Part shown: in pieces, positions 18,003-27,323 of the stretch
How positions within the stretch are numbered: the stretch's first letter is position 1
Layout of the letters: every line of letters begins with the position of its first letter
From: UBA4802 sp964509195
GTDB taxonomy: Bacteria; Spirochaetota; UBA4802; UB4802
Assembly: GCA_964509195.1 (NCBI GenBank)
Contig: CAZDWJ010000001.1
Location: 124,001-188,000, forward strand
Direction: 5' to 3'
DNA length: 64,000 bases
Position numbers and translations under genes: made by a program
The notes under the pieces: generated by a model
Told to the model about the DNA's origin: nothing
What the model saw: the letters and a program-made list of their open reading frames with translations, nothing else
The model's database searches: none

Positions 18003-18435
18003 TGACCAGACAGGGTATTGTTGACTTTCTAACAACTTTTTCTGTAACTGATCCCAACAGCATTTCTTCAATGTTACTTTTACCATGCGAGCCCATTACA
18101 ATACATGAAACTTTATGCTGTTTGGCTACATCTATTATCTCTTTAAATGGGATGCCTTCAACAATTAATGGAGTAACGTTATACATTCTTGAAAATTGCT
18201 TGATTAATTTCTTCATCTTTGTTTCTGCTTCTTTCTTTAAGATATCTGATATATCATATGGGTAAATAAATGTTTCTCCAAATGCTGTTGTGTCTATTAT
18301 AGTGCTCTGGCGTATATCTATAACATGAAGGATGATTAACTCCTTTGTTCCTGTTTTCTTCATTGATTTTATGTAGGGAATAGCAGCATCAGCACATTCA
18401 GAAAAATCTGTTGGGTAGAGAATTTTTTTAAACAT
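17989..18435 (-). CDS. Universal stress protein (UspA family)
   Basis: A 148-aa UspA-fold protein starting FKKILYPTDFSECADAAIPYIK, with the ATP-binding pattern GxxGx9GS near the end (GSHGKSNIEEMLLGSVTEKVV), so it is probably of the ATP-binding subclass. Start: ATG at 18435 with GAGAGGAAG upstream is preferred over an earlier in-frame codon at 18468. It is divergent from the methyltransferase with 52 bp between starts, and overlaps the small acidic protein at its 3' end. Role in stress survival is inferred from the family. Confidence 0.9.
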   Translation of the reverse strand: MFKKILYPTDFSECADAAIPYIKSMKKTGTKELIILHVIDIRQSTIIDTTAFGETFIYPYDISDILKKEAETKMKKLIKQFSRMYNVTPLIVEGIPFKEIIDVAKQHKVSCIVMGSHGKSNIEEMLLGSVTEKVVRKSTIPCLVIKRV

Positions 18436-18487
18436 TTTCTTCCTCTCATAATGATGAATGATAACCATCTGCTAATAGAATACTGTT

Positions 18488-19234
18488 ATGAGCGATAGTA
18501 ATCAAGAAAAAAAATCCCCTTTTGATGATTACAGCTTTGCCAGGTTGTATGAAAAGCGAAATGCTCAATTTGGATATCCTGGTACGCTATTAGATAATGT
18601 TATGCAACAGCTTAAAAAGTTTAATGTTACTACCGTTGCCGATATTGGTGCCGGTACAGGTGCCTTTAGCATTCCACTTTCCAACACAGGATATACTGTA
18701 TATGCCATTGAACCTGCTATTGGCATGCGTAAAATTTTATCAGATAAAATAACAAAATTTTTGGGAAAACTTATAGTGTATCCTTATACTCTTGAAGAAA
18801 TGCCTCCCATTAAAGCTGATGCGTGTATCGCAATGCATTCGCTATATGGTATTAAGCCTTTGGAAAAAGCTTTAGTAAAAATGATGAAGATAGCGCCACT
18901 GGTGATGATAGCAGTACGCACTGAACAAACATATACATTGAGTGATGTTGTCAGAAGCTATTTCAAAAAAGAACGTCCAAAACATTATGAACAACAAATA
19001 ATTACATTTCTTAAAGAACACTCAATACCTTATACAGAATATTTCATCCATCAGGTCCACAATGTCCATATTCATGATCTATATCAGGAAGCATATTTTC
19101 ACTGCAAGGCAATGGGTTTTGATGAAAGTTATGTGCGCAAAATAAAAGCACTACTGGAGAAACATCTTCATAAAAATGGAACCTACTGGTTTGAAAATGT
19201 GCATGACGATGCTGTAATTACTATTCACCGGTAA
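18488..19234 (+). CDS. SAM-dependent methyltransferase
   Basis: A 248-aa class I methyltransferase. Motif I is VADIGAGTGAFSIPL (about residues 55-69), followed by VYAIEPAIGMRKIL carrying the acidic adenosine-ribose ligand. The remainder is helical with no recognised substrate domain. It begins with MSDSNQEKKSPFDDYSFARLYEKR, typical of small-molecule methyltransferases of the UbiE type. It is transcribed alone, convergent with the lipoprotein at 19236 (1 bp gap). Substrate unknown. Confidence 0.8.
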   Translation: MSDSNQEKKSPFDDYSFARLYEKRNAQFGYPGTLLDNVMQQLKKFNVTTVADIGAGTGAFSIPLSNTGYTVYAIEPAIGMRKILSDKITKFLGKLIVYPYTLEEMPPIKADACIAMHSLYGIKPLEKALVKMMKIAPLVMIAVRTEQTYTLSDVVRSYFKKERPKHYEQQIITFLKEHSIPYTEYFIHQVHNVHIHDLYQEAYFHCKAMGFDESYVRKIKALLEKHLHKNGTYWFENVHDDAVITIHR

Positions 19235-19235
19235 C

Positions 19236-20237
19236 TTATTTGGTCACACTACAACAACCCGTTTCTTGAGCTATCTGTCTGGCTTTTGAAAAAAATTTTT
19301 CACTGCTTAAAATCAACTGCTCTCCATACTCTACCACAATGTTGTCGCGTGTTTCACCTTTAACTATGTATGCAAAGGGGAAAGTATATATTTCACCAGT
19401 ATAGTAATACACATACATCGTCTCCCCTGTATTAATAACGATTCCATGGCGCACCATATGAATATCTGTGATACTGTTAAAGGTTTTGATTGTTTTTTCC
19501 TGTTTGGTTTTATTATCTATGCTTCTCAAATCCCAGTTACCGGCACTTCCTTTAATGATAAATAGCACATCATTATTCAAAAAATGCTTCCATGTCGCAA
19601 CCCTGACTTGTGAAAGTAGAACCTCACCGCCAGTGTTTATTACCCAGAGATTGTATACTCCCGCTATTCCAACAATCACAATGAGCTTATTATCCACTAT
19701 ATTTATATATGCATTATAATATTTAAATGCTTCAGGTGGGTAAAATTCAATGGTAGAAAATTTTTTGACCTGTTCATCTTTGCTGGTATATACATATAAC
19801 TCTTTTCCACAAAGAAAATACGTTTTCCCATCATGAGCAACTGCTTTCACAGGTTCCTGCGATGGGTTATTTATGATAAATTCCTTATTACTTATTGATA
19901 GATATACTACAAGTCCATCAGTAACGGCACACACATTCTCATCTGGATTATACCATACGCTTACAACCTCACGGGGAAAATTGAAAGAATGTGTTAACGG
20001 ATATATTACCGACAAAAGATTTTCAGAAGAAAAAACTGCATGTGGGGTAAAATAAAGATTTTGTGCACTGACGACCTTAACAGTTGAATAGTTGATTAAT
20101 CCTTCTTTAAATTTGACAAATGCAGTTTGCGTAAGACCTTCATTGTATAAACGTATGCCTTCAGTTATTTCCTTTTCTCTGGAACATGAAACCGTTACCA
20201 TCAGCACACAGGTCAGCAAATAATAAAATCTTTTCAT
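19236..20237 (-). CDS. Putative lipoprotein with repeated beta-strand structure
   Basis: A 333-aa protein with lipoprotein signal MKRFYYLLTCVLMVTVSC (Cys18) followed by SREKEITEGIRLYNEG. A short helical stretch like a single TPR (ITEGIRLYNEGLTQTAFVKFKEGL) leads into a long series of strands with spaced aromatic and Gly residues such as VVYLSISNKEF, GKTYFLCGKELYVYTS and KLIVIVGIAGVYNLWVINTGGEVLL, which suggests a propeller-like beta repeat. It is 2 bp after the TPR/Mrr-like gene in one operon. Likely periplasmic or outer-membrane anchored. No family assigned. Confidence 0.72.
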   Translation of the reverse strand: MKRFYYLLTCVLMVTVSCSREKEITEGIRLYNEGLTQTAFVKFKEGLINYSTVKVVSAQNLYFTPHAVFSSENLLSVIYPLTHSFNFPREVVSVWYNPDENVCAVTDGLVVYLSISNKEFIINNPSQEPVKAVAHDGKTYFLCGKELYVYTSKDEQVKKFSTIEFYPPEAFKYYNAYINIVDNKLIVIVGIAGVYNLWVINTGGEVLLSQVRVATWKHFLNNDVLFIIKGSAGNWDLRSIDNKTKQEKTIKTFNSITDIHMVRHGIVINTGETMYVYYYTGEIYTFPFAYIVKGETRDNIVVEYGEQLILSSEKFFSKARQIAQETGCCSVTK

Positions 20238-20239
20238 TG

Positions 20240-21595
20240 TCAGACCTTTTTCCCTTTAATCTTTTCCATAGTTTTTTGCAAAAATCTTCCATCCATAATC
20301 TCAATCATCTTATTTGCTGCCTGTGTTTTTGCATTTATACTGAATTTTGATGTAGTAATAAAGATACCACTTCTGCATTTTTCCTCAAGCATTCTCTGAT
20401 AAAATGCATTTATCTGACCTTCAGTAATATCACGGGTTGTACGTATGAAATTAATAAGTACAGGTGGTTCATTAATCCTTTTAACGCTAAAGCATTTATA
20501 CATGAATTCATTGGATGAAATCTCTTTTTTATACACAATGCTGTAATTAAGCTGGGCAATTATTTCAGTTATAAGCGGTTGTAATTCAGCCATTGATGAA
20601 GTAAACAAAAATTTAAGGTTTTTATTTTCCAGTATTGCTTTATAATCATCTAATTTAAGCTGGGTACTCCTATAATTTGGATTAACCGCAGCAATCTTTT
20701 CCCAGTGATGCACTGCTTCCTGAATCTTATTCTCATTTTCGTAACATTCGGCAAGCAAATACCGGTATGCCAGCCCTTCATCACTGCTATCTTTTATATT
20801 TGAAAGGCCTTTCTCCAGTTCTTCAATAGCTTTGCTGTATTCATCATTGTCAAAATACATCTGACCTATAGCATACTGGCTTTTTACAAAATACCTCCTG
20901 TCATTACGTGCCTTTGACAACATATCCAGAGCCGCTACATAATCCTTTTTCATTTTGAAAATTATTCCCAGATAATAATGAGGCTCATAATTTGAAGGAT
21001 TACTCTCAACAGCTTTGACTAAAAAATTCTGTGCCAGCTCATAATCTGCCAGATTAAACAAACATATCCCCAGTGGCGCAAAAATATCAGTAAGGGCAGG
21101 GTCCATGGTAACAGCTTTAAGCAAGTAGTCTTTTGCCCCAATGTAATCATGTTGCCTATACAGAACAATCCCAAGCCTGTGATTTACATTTATGTCATCA
21201 GGATTGAACTGTAAAATAATCCTGAACTCTTCAACCTCCTTTTGCCATTGCTGAGTCTCATGGTACAGGTCAGCAAGCATGTAATGAATATCTAACTCAT
21301 TGACAAACTTATTAAACTCAGGAAGGGCAAGAATGCCATTCAATTCGGAAATAGCCAGAAGGTATTGTTTTTGTTTCACTAAAATTTGTGCTCGCAAGTA
21401 TCGGGCAGGCACATAATCCTTTTTGCGTTCAAGAACAAGCTTGACAATTTCACTAGCCCTTGCGATGTCTCCATTATCAAGGTATTCCTGCGCTTTTCGC
21501 ACCTTTGCAGGATACTGGTGTGCCCGTATGACTAAAAGCAACGCACCAACTACGGATGCGCCTACAATAAAGAATGTTATGCTCAGTAGTGACAT
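20240..21595 (-). CDS. Membrane-anchored TPR protein with Mrr-like C-terminal domain
   Basis: A 451-aa protein: one N-terminal membrane helix (residues 4-24), about eight TPR units (30-310, for example INVNHRLGIVLYRQHDYIGAK and YEPHYYLGIIFKMKKDYVAAL), then a domain of about 120 residues. Its end, GIFITTSKFSINAKTQAANKM followed by IEIMDGRFLQ, closely resembles the last strands and helix of Mrr-type restriction endonuclease-like folds. The D...QxK active-site residues of Mrr are not evident, so nuclease activity is doubtful. The N-terminal anchor would place the TPRs in the cytoplasm or periplasm depending on topology. Followed by a lipoprotein gene 2 bp away. Confidence 0.78.
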   Translation of the reverse strand: MSLLSITFFIVGASVVGALLLVIRAHQYPAKVRKAQEYLDNGDIARASEIVKLVLERKKDYVPARYLRAQILVKQKQYLLAISELNGILALPEFNKFVNELDIHYMLADLYHETQQWQKEVEEFRIILQFNPDDINVNHRLGIVLYRQHDYIGAKDYLLKAVTMDPALTDIFAPLGICLFNLADYELAQNFLVKAVESNPSNYEPHYYLGIIFKMKKDYVAALDMLSKARNDRRYFVKSQYAIGQMYFDNDEYSKAIEELEKGLSNIKDSSDEGLAYRYLLAECYENENKIQEAVHHWEKIAAVNPNYRSTQLKLDDYKAILENKNLKFLFTSSMAELQPLITEIIAQLNYSIVYKKEISSNEFMYKCFSVKRINEPPVLINFIRTTRDITEGQINAFYQRMLEEKCRSGIFITTSKFSINAKTQAANKMIEIMDGRFLQKTMEKIKGKKV

Positions 21596-21710
21596 ACAAT
21601 TTTCATAATTAAAAATTTGATTTTATTACTGCACGCATTATATTTTAAGTCAAGCATTATAGTGTGCGATAGCTCAAAAGAAGAGCATATCTTTATAAAA
21701 GGAGGAAATC

Positions 21711-22241
21711 ATGCCAAAAGTAGGAATTATCGTAGGTAGCGATTCTGATCTGCCAAAACTAAAAGGATGTTTTGAAACATTGGACCAGTTTGGAATTGAT
21801 TACGATGTGAAAGCGTACTCAGCGCATCGAACGCCTCACCTTGTAGCTGACTGGATTAAAAAAATGGAATCTTCCGGTGCAAAGGTAATCATCGCTGCTG
21901 CTGGTGGCGCTGCACATCTTCCCGGAGTTGTCGCATCACATACAATATTACCTGTTATTGGCATCCCAATTGAAACACAGGTAGCTGGTGGGCTTGATTC
22001 GCTGTTATCCATAGTACAGATGCCTGGAGGAATACCTGTTGCAACCGTCGCCACTGGCAAAGCGGGCGCAACAAACGCAGCATTGCTAGCTGCCTCTATC
22101 ATAGCAACATCTGATACTACACTTAAAGATGCGTTAATGAATTATCGCCATAAAATGCAGAACACAATTATTGAAAAAAATGAAACACTTTCAAAACAGG
22201 GCATATACGAGTATATAAAGGCATTAGAGGCAAAAAAATGA
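21711..22241 (+). CDS. purE: N5-carboxyaminoimidazole ribonucleotide mutase
   Basis: A 176-aa class I PurE that converts N5-CAIR to CAIR in purine synthesis. Seen: KVGIIVGSDSDLPKL at the N-terminus, AYSAHRTPHLV with the catalytic His, AAAGGAAHLPGVVASHT and PGGIPVATVATGKAGATNAALLA. Length is normal. Ribosome site AGGAGG lies 5-6 bases before ATG. Its stop overlaps guaA by 4 bp, so the two purine genes are co-translated. The class I type needs PurK, which is not in the window. Confidence 0.96.
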   Translation: MPKVGIIVGSDSDLPKLKGCFETLDQFGIDYDVKAYSAHRTPHLVADWIKKMESSGAKVIIAAAGGAAHLPGVVASHTILPVIGIPIETQVAGGLDSLLSIVQMPGGIPVATVATGKAGATNAALLAASIIATSDTTLKDALMNYRHKMQNTIIEKNETLSKQGIYEYIKALEAKK

Positions 22242-23806
22242 TTGAGCATGGTATTGGTGTTTCATCTCAGAACAAAGTACTCGTTCTGGATTTTGGCTCA
22301 CAGTACACACAATTAATTGCCCGCAAAATCAGGGAACTAAATGTATATGCTGAGATAGTTCCCTGTAGTATACCTATTGACGAAATACAAAAAGAAAAAC
22401 CTGGCGCCATAGTACTTTCAGGTGGACCATCATCACTGTATGAGGAAAACTCCCCAAAGATACCCAGGGAAATATTTTCCCTGGGCATCCCTGTACTTGG
22501 TATATGTTATGGATTGTATATAGTGGTCGATGCATTTGACGGTGTGATATCCCCATCCCCTTTTAAAGAATATGGTCGTGCTGATATTACTATTGTAGCA
22601 GAATCCCCATTATTCAAAAGTCTGCCACACACTCAAACTGTATGGATGAGCCATGGTGACAAGGTAGAACGTGTCTCTCAGGAATTTACCGTTATTGCAA
22701 GTTCAAGAAACGCCAAAATAGCTGCAATAGAATACAGGCAAAAAAAGATTTATGGAGTACAATTCCATCCTGAAGTATATCACACACAGTACGGTAAAGA
22801 GATTTTGCATAACTTCCTTTTTGAGATTTGTGATTTCAAGCCCACCTGGACCATGCAATCCTTCATTGATTCAGCTATTGCCGATATACGCAATGTTGTG
22901 GGCAATGGCACAGTACTTTTAGGGCTTTCAGGTGGTGTTGATTCTTCGGTTACTGCGGTACTGCTGCAAAAAGCTATTGGCAACCGTTTATACTGCGTAT
23001 TTGTCAACAATGGTCTCTTACGAAAAGATGAGCACACAAAAGTAATAGAACGCTTTAAAAAGCATCTTAATCTGAATCTTATCTATGCCGATGCCGAAGA
23101 TTTATTTTTGAAAAAACTAAAAGGAATCATTGATCCTGAACAAAAAAGAAAGATCATTGGCAAAGAATTCATTAATGTATTTAAAGCTGAAGCAGCAAAG
23201 ATTGGTACCTTTGATTTTTTAGCTCAGGGGACACTTTATCCTGATGTTATTGAATCAGTTTCCACAAAAGGCCCTTCTGATACTATCAAAAGCCACCACA
23301 ACAGAGTCCCTGAAGTTCTTGAACTGATAAAGGAAGGTAAGGTAATTGAACCATTGAAAGAGTTGTTCAAAGATGAGGTGAGAGAACTGGGAAGGCAATT
23401 AGGAATGCCTGAAGAATTAATTAACAGACACCCATTTCCAGGACCAGGTCTTGCAATTCGTATTATAGGTGAAATCACCAAAGAGCGCCTTGATATACTG
23501 CGTGAAGCAGATGACATCCTTATTGAAGAAATAAAAAAAAGTGATTATTACACAAAGCTCTGGCAGGCATTTGCCGTGTTTTTACCCATTAAATCAGTGG
23601 GAGTAATGGGCGATAAGAGAACCTACGAAAATGTCATTGCAATACGGGCTGTTACGTCACTGGATGCTATGACTGCAGATTGGGCATACTTGCCAGAAGA
23701 TTTGATGCGACGGATTTCAACACGGATTATCAACGAAGTTAAAGGTGTTAACAGAGTTGTTTACGACATTTCATCAAAACCACCATCAACCATAGAATGG
23801 GAATAG
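22238..23806 (+). CDS. guaA: GMP synthase (glutamine-hydrolysing)
   Basis: A 522-aa two-domain enzyme making GMP from XMP, ATP and glutamine. The N-terminal class I glutamine amidotransferase has the nucleophile in VLGICYGLYIV and the His-Glu pair in FHPEV. The ATP-pyrophosphatase domain has the PP-loop LGLSGGVDSS near residue 230. The C-terminal dimerisation part ends with the usual PPSTIEWE. All active-site elements are intact. It overlaps purE by 4 bp (ATGA). It is followed by an A+T-rich spacer of about 200 bp. Confidence 0.97.
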   Translation: MIEHGIGVSSQNKVLVLDFGSQYTQLIARKIRELNVYAEIVPCSIPIDEIQKEKPGAIVLSGGPSSLYEENSPKIPREIFSLGIPVLGICYGLYIVVDAFDGVISPSPFKEYGRADITIVAESPLFKSLPHTQTVWMSHGDKVERVSQEFTVIASSRNAKIAAIEYRQKKIYGVQFHPEVYHTQYGKEILHNFLFEICDFKPTWTMQSFIDSAIADIRNVVGNGTVLLGLSGGVDSSVTAVLLQKAIGNRLYCVFVNNGLLRKDEHTKVIERFKKHLNLNLIYADAEDLFLKKLKGIIDPEQKRKIIGKEFINVFKAEAAKIGTFDFLAQGTLYPDVIESVSTKGPSDTIKSHHNRVPEVLELIKEGKVIEPLKELFKDEVRELGRQLGMPEELINRHPFPGPGLAIRIIGEITKERLDILREADDILIEEIKKSDYYTKLWQAFAVFLPIKSVGVMGDKRTYENVIAIRAVTSLDAMTADWAYLPEDLMRRISTRIINEVKGVNRVVYDISSKPPSTIEWE

Positions 23807-24015
23807 AAAAATATTGTTAGCACATATTGACGAATCAAAAAATGTTCATTATATTTTACTATTAAATTATATTCTAAAGCTTTTTTTAAACGTAGTGCAC
23901 CTTAATCAATATTTAGTTTTTTCCTTATAACAAGAACGCAATCTCCTTTATTGTAAGGGGGCTACGGTGAACTTAAAAAATAAATCCTATTTTAAAAAGG
24001 AGGACTACGCAACAC

Positions 24016-24306
24016 ATGCTATTGCGTGAATATGATGCCCAGGCAATTAAAGATGAAATTGCGCAATGTATAGCACAAAACATTTTTGAAAACGAACCAG
24101 ATGGGTATACACAAGCACTGGATTTATTGCATGAAGTTTTTATCATAGCAGGAGGCAATTTTAATAAACCCGATTATGATTCAATAATGAAAGTGTTGAA
24201 ATTACTTGCTGCGCGCCAGCTTAAAAAGGGGAAAGATATCAAAATTATTGCTGAGCGCTTTAAAGAAATAGCCCGGAAGGTTGAAAAACTAGCAGTATAT
24301 GCATAA
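24016..24306 (+). CDS. Small helical protein of unknown function
   Basis: A 96-aa soluble, mainly helical protein. Start MLLREYDAQAIKDEIAQCIAQ after a strong ribosome site (AAGGAGG, 13-14 bases before ATG). It carries no membrane segment or recognised motif; its middle (HEVFIIAGGNFNKPDYDSIMKVLKLLAARQLKKGKD) is typical of a small helix bundle. Conserved-looking coding but family unknown. Its stop abuts the convergent smpB stop with no gap. Confidence 0.65.
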   Translation: MLLREYDAQAIKDEIAQCIAQNIFENEPDGYTQALDLLHEVFIIAGGNFNKPDYDSIMKVLKLLAARQLKKGKDIKIIAERFKEIARKVEKLAVYA

Positions 24307-24759
24307 TCAACGCATGCGTTTGTAGCGCTGCAACTCTCGGTCAGCATCACGCTTCTTTATATCATGACGCTTATCATACTGGGTCTTGCCTTTTGCAAGC
24401 CCCAACAGTACTTTCACCTTTCCATTTTTCCAGTACAGCTTCAGCGGTACCAGTGTCAGTCCTTTTTCCTGTTGCTTGCCGGTGAGGCGTTTTATTTCCT
24501 GCTTGTGCAGTAAAAGTTTTCGCGCGCGCAACGGATCATGGTTAAAAATATTTCCTGCCTCATACGGCGAAATATTCATCCCATACAGGAATGCCTCACC
24601 ATCCTTTATTCGCGCATAGGAATCCTGTATACTGACCTTTTTTTGCCGTATCGACTTTACTTCAGTCCCCTTCAATACAATCCCTGCTTCTATAGTATCA
24701 AGAATCTCATATTCAAAGCGAGCCTTTTTATTCTGAATTATCTCTTTTTCCTCTTTCAT
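24307..24759 (-). CDS. smpB: SsrA-binding protein
   Basis: A 150-aa SmpB, the tmRNA-binding partner for rescue of stalled ribosomes. Seen: IIQNKKARFEYEILDTIEAGIVLKGTEVKSIR, the oligonucleotide-binding core, GLTLVPLKLYWKNGKVKVLLGLAKGK, and the basic C-terminal tail YDKRHDIKKRDADRELQRYKR. Length matches the family. I found no ssrA (tmRNA) gene in the window. It lies 42 bp downstream of the ccmF stop on the same strand; sharing a transcript with ccm genes is possible. Confidence 0.96.
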   Translation of the reverse strand: MKEEKEIIQNKKARFEYEILDTIEAGIVLKGTEVKSIRQKKVSIQDSYARIKDGEAFLYGMNISPYEAGNIFNHDPLRARKLLLHKQEIKRLTGKQQEKGLTLVPLKLYWKNGKVKVLLGLAKGKTQYDKRHDIKKRDADRELQRYKRMR

Positions 24760-24801
24760 ACATCCATTCCATTATATACTATTGTTAAAGCAATCTATAC
24801 G

Positions 24802-26952
24802 TTATCTCTTCTTTACAAGTGGCAATGCAAGGCCTATCGCAATTACTATCGTACCAAGCCATACAAGCCATATCAACCGTTTAAATGAAATATCAACTAT
24901 TACCGAATCCGGTGGCACAATAGCATGGGTAGGCGCATCAATATGTAACACTATAATCTTTTCCTGTATATCAAAATCCAGTAAGGAAATAGTTCGTGTT
25001 GTACCTGGTAGCACTGTGCTTAAGCCTGTGCGTTTGTTACCATCAAAAACAACACCCGGCCGCACACTGTACTCCTTGCCTTGATATTTCACAGTGCACA
25101 GGGCATAGATTTTTGCATTCCCCTGCATCATTGCCACACGGTCAACATCAAATCCATCAAACCGTATTGTGAGATCATTAAAAGAACGCACCTCTCCTTT
25201 TTTTAGCATGACCTGCGTTAATTTATCCCTGCCATGCATATATTCAACCGGCGATATGTAGACATCATAATGCAGGTTGTAATCGATATACGGCTCCCTG
25301 AAAAGCTGATTAGTTCTGGCATTTACAAAATAAGGCGTCTGTATTATTTTAGAAGTGTTGTAATACTCATAGTTAAAAATAATTGAACTCCTAGCTTCAC
25401 CTGAAATGCCAACAAGCTCAAGTGTAACAGGATAAATCTTTTTTTTATCTTTTTGTATAACTTCCATATGGTAATCTATCGACTGCGTCTGCGAAGTGAT
25501 TATACCAATTATAAGCAACGCAACGCCACTGTGTGCACTACGCGCAGCTATACTCAAAGGGATATGACGCAGAATGCCTTTGACATTGGTAAGTAGTATC
25601 CCAAAAGAAAGCACCATCAAAACAAATCCAACCGGTATAAAACGCTGCCCAATATATAATGCCCCTGAAAGTGTCAGGGCGATAGCTCCAATTATCAGGA
25701 CCGTTGTGATAGATGGCCTTTTTACAAATGGTGTCAGCAGCAACAACACTGCTATGAGAAAACCTACTGGCTTTGCGATGCTCACATAATATGATTGCTG
25801 TACCGTTGCAGCCTGCCCCAATATCTCTGTGATGATGGGCATGCAGGTGCCAACTAACACAAACAGTGCAAAGAATAGCAGTGCAGCAATCCCATATATA
25901 ATGATATTATCTCTTGAAAGCAGTCTATTCTCCAATGCACTTCCTTTTGCATCGTTTCTTCTATATATAAGCAATCCTGCACCAAGTGCAGTCACTGTCA
26001 CCATAAACAGCAATAGATCGGTAAAATTACCAGCTCCACTAAATGAATGCACCGAAAAATCTGAAAGGACACCGCTGCGGGTTAAAAATGTGCCCAGGAT
26101 GACTGTTACAAAAGTAACTATCGCCATTACTACATTAAACCTGATGAGTGCTTGTTTACGTTTTTGGATAATGACACCATGCATAAGGGCAAGGCTTGCA
26201 AGCCATGGGATAAGCGACGCATTTTCAACAGGGTCCCACCCCCAGTACCCACCCCAGCCCAACACCTTGTACGCCCAGTAGCCACCTAAAAAAATACCAG
26301 CACCCAATGCTAACACCGTAGCAACAACCCAGCGGTAAGCAGCGGTCACCACCAAATAATTATTATATACAAGCGCAATGATAGCATATACAAATAGTAC
26401 AGTTGCCAGTGCATATCCTACAAACAACACCGGCGGATGTATCACCATCCAGAAATCCTGAAGCAATGGATTTAATCCTAAACCGTCTTCAGGAGTTATA
26501 CTAGGCACAACATTCTTTGAAGCATCCCATACATACACAAAAGGATTATTGTGAAGACAATGTATAATGAAAACAAGCGTTACCAGTCCAAAAACAGCAA
26601 GAAAGCTTTGTGCATACTTCTTTTCATAATGTAAAGCCATCACCCCAACTATCATGACAAAAAACGTCCACAGCAAAAATGAGCCCTCTTGTCCTGCCCA
26701 CACCGCTGCAATTCGATATGCTAGCAGCAAATCCACTGAAGAGTGATTATATACATACAGATATTGAAATTTATTGGCAATAAATGCAATAGTCAGTGCA
26801 GTAAGCATAACGCCCACCACAGCAGTAGCACCATAATACAGGTTCAGTGCTATCTTCAAAAGATTATCTTTTTTGAATGATTGCACCGCCAGCACAACTG
26901 ATGCAATCACCATCACCGCAGAAAGCCATGGAAGAAATAGCAGCAGATTCAT
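24802..26952 (-). CDS. ccmF: Cytochrome c maturation haem lyase subunit CcmF
   Basis: A 716-aa inner-membrane protein that transfers haem from CcmE to apocytochrome c. It has about 15 helices and the tryptophan-rich haem-handling loop GGYWGWDPVENASLIPWL typical of CcmF, plus a large periplasmic part in the C-terminal third (about residues 505-680). Start ATG overlaps the ccmE stop as TAATG, so the two are translationally coupled. It is the last of the ccmA-B-C-D-E-F run. No ccmG, ccmH or ccmI follows. Confidence 0.95.
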   Translation of the reverse strand: MNLLLFLPWLSAVMVIASVVLAVQSFKKDNLLKIALNLYYGATAVVGVMLTALTIAFIANKFQYLYVYNHSSVDLLLAYRIAAVWAGQEGSFLLWTFFVMIVGVMALHYEKKYAQSFLAVFGLVTLVFIIHCLHNNPFVYVWDASKNVVPSITPEDGLGLNPLLQDFWMVIHPPVLFVGYALATVLFVYAIIALVYNNYLVVTAAYRWVVATVLALGAGIFLGGYWAYKVLGWGGYWGWDPVENASLIPWLASLALMHGVIIQKRKQALIRFNVVMAIVTFVTVILGTFLTRSGVLSDFSVHSFSGAGNFTDLLLFMVTVTALGAGLLIYRRNDAKGSALENRLLSRDNIIIYGIAALLFFALFVLVGTCMPIITEILGQAATVQQSYYVSIAKPVGFLIAVLLLLTPFVKRPSITTVLIIGAIALTLSGALYIGQRFIPVGFVLMVLSFGILLTNVKGILRHIPLSIAARSAHSGVALLIIGIITSQTQSIDYHMEVIQKDKKKIYPVTLELVGISGEARSSIIFNYEYYNTSKIIQTPYFVNARTNQLFREPYIDYNLHYDVYISPVEYMHGRDKLTQVMLKKGEVRSFNDLTIRFDGFDVDRVAMMQGNAKIYALCTVKYQGKEYSVRPGVVFDGNKRTGLSTVLPGTTRTISLLDFDIQEKIIVLHIDAPTHAIVPPDSVIVDISFKRLIWLVWLGTIVIAIGLALPLVKKR

Positions 26953-27323
26953 TATTTATTCTCCTTGGTGTATTTAGAAGGGCATTTAACTAACAGTTTA
27001 TCTGCTTCAAAGGTTTGCGTTTGCCTGTTAAAGCTGCCTATTGCAACGATGCTTGTCGCATGCTCAAAATTGAGCGGCTTTGAGCCTCTGTGAATTACAG
27101 TTAAACGCTGACCTGCTTCATCTTCAATAGTAAAAATGAATCCGTCAACAGTATTCTGCACCGGTACCGTTTTAACAAGGTTACCCAGCACCTGCACATA
27201 ACTGTCACCTTTCTTTGCCTCATCAAACGGGACGTAGGGCGTCAAAAGCCCTTTAAAAGAAAAGAGTGCCACAAGCGCGCATGCAACTACTATTATAATG
27301 ACAACTATTTTACTTTTTTTCAT
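26952..27323 (-). CDS. ccmE: Cytochrome c maturation haem chaperone CcmE, CxxxY type
   Basis: A 123-aa protein with one N-terminal anchor (residues 5-24) and a periplasmic OB-fold (VQVLGNLVKTVPV, FIFTIEDEAGQRLTVIHRG, SIVAIGSF). In most CcmE the haem is held covalently by His in HxxxY. Here the corresponding motif reads KCPSKY, that is Cys114-x-x-x-Tyr118, the variant known from Desulfovibrio and archaea in which the haem bond is made by cysteine. ATG lies inside the last codons of ccmD. Haem handling via Cys is expected from the motif, not shown. Confidence 0.93.
   Translation of the reverse strand: MKKSKIVVIIIVVACALVALFSFKGLLTPYVPFDEAKKGDSYVQVLGNLVKTVPVQNTVDGFIFTIEDEAGQRLTVIHRGSKPLNFEHATSIVAIGSFNRQTQTFEADKLLVKCPSKYTKENK

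Noticed and set aside
23807..24015. Possible RNA gene in the spacer behind guaA
   Set aside because: No stable fold or known RNA signature seen; the last bases are the ribosome site of the small helical protein.
24307..24759. tmRNA gene expected next to smpB
   Set aside because: Both flanks were read and no tmRNA-like ends or tag reading frame were seen.
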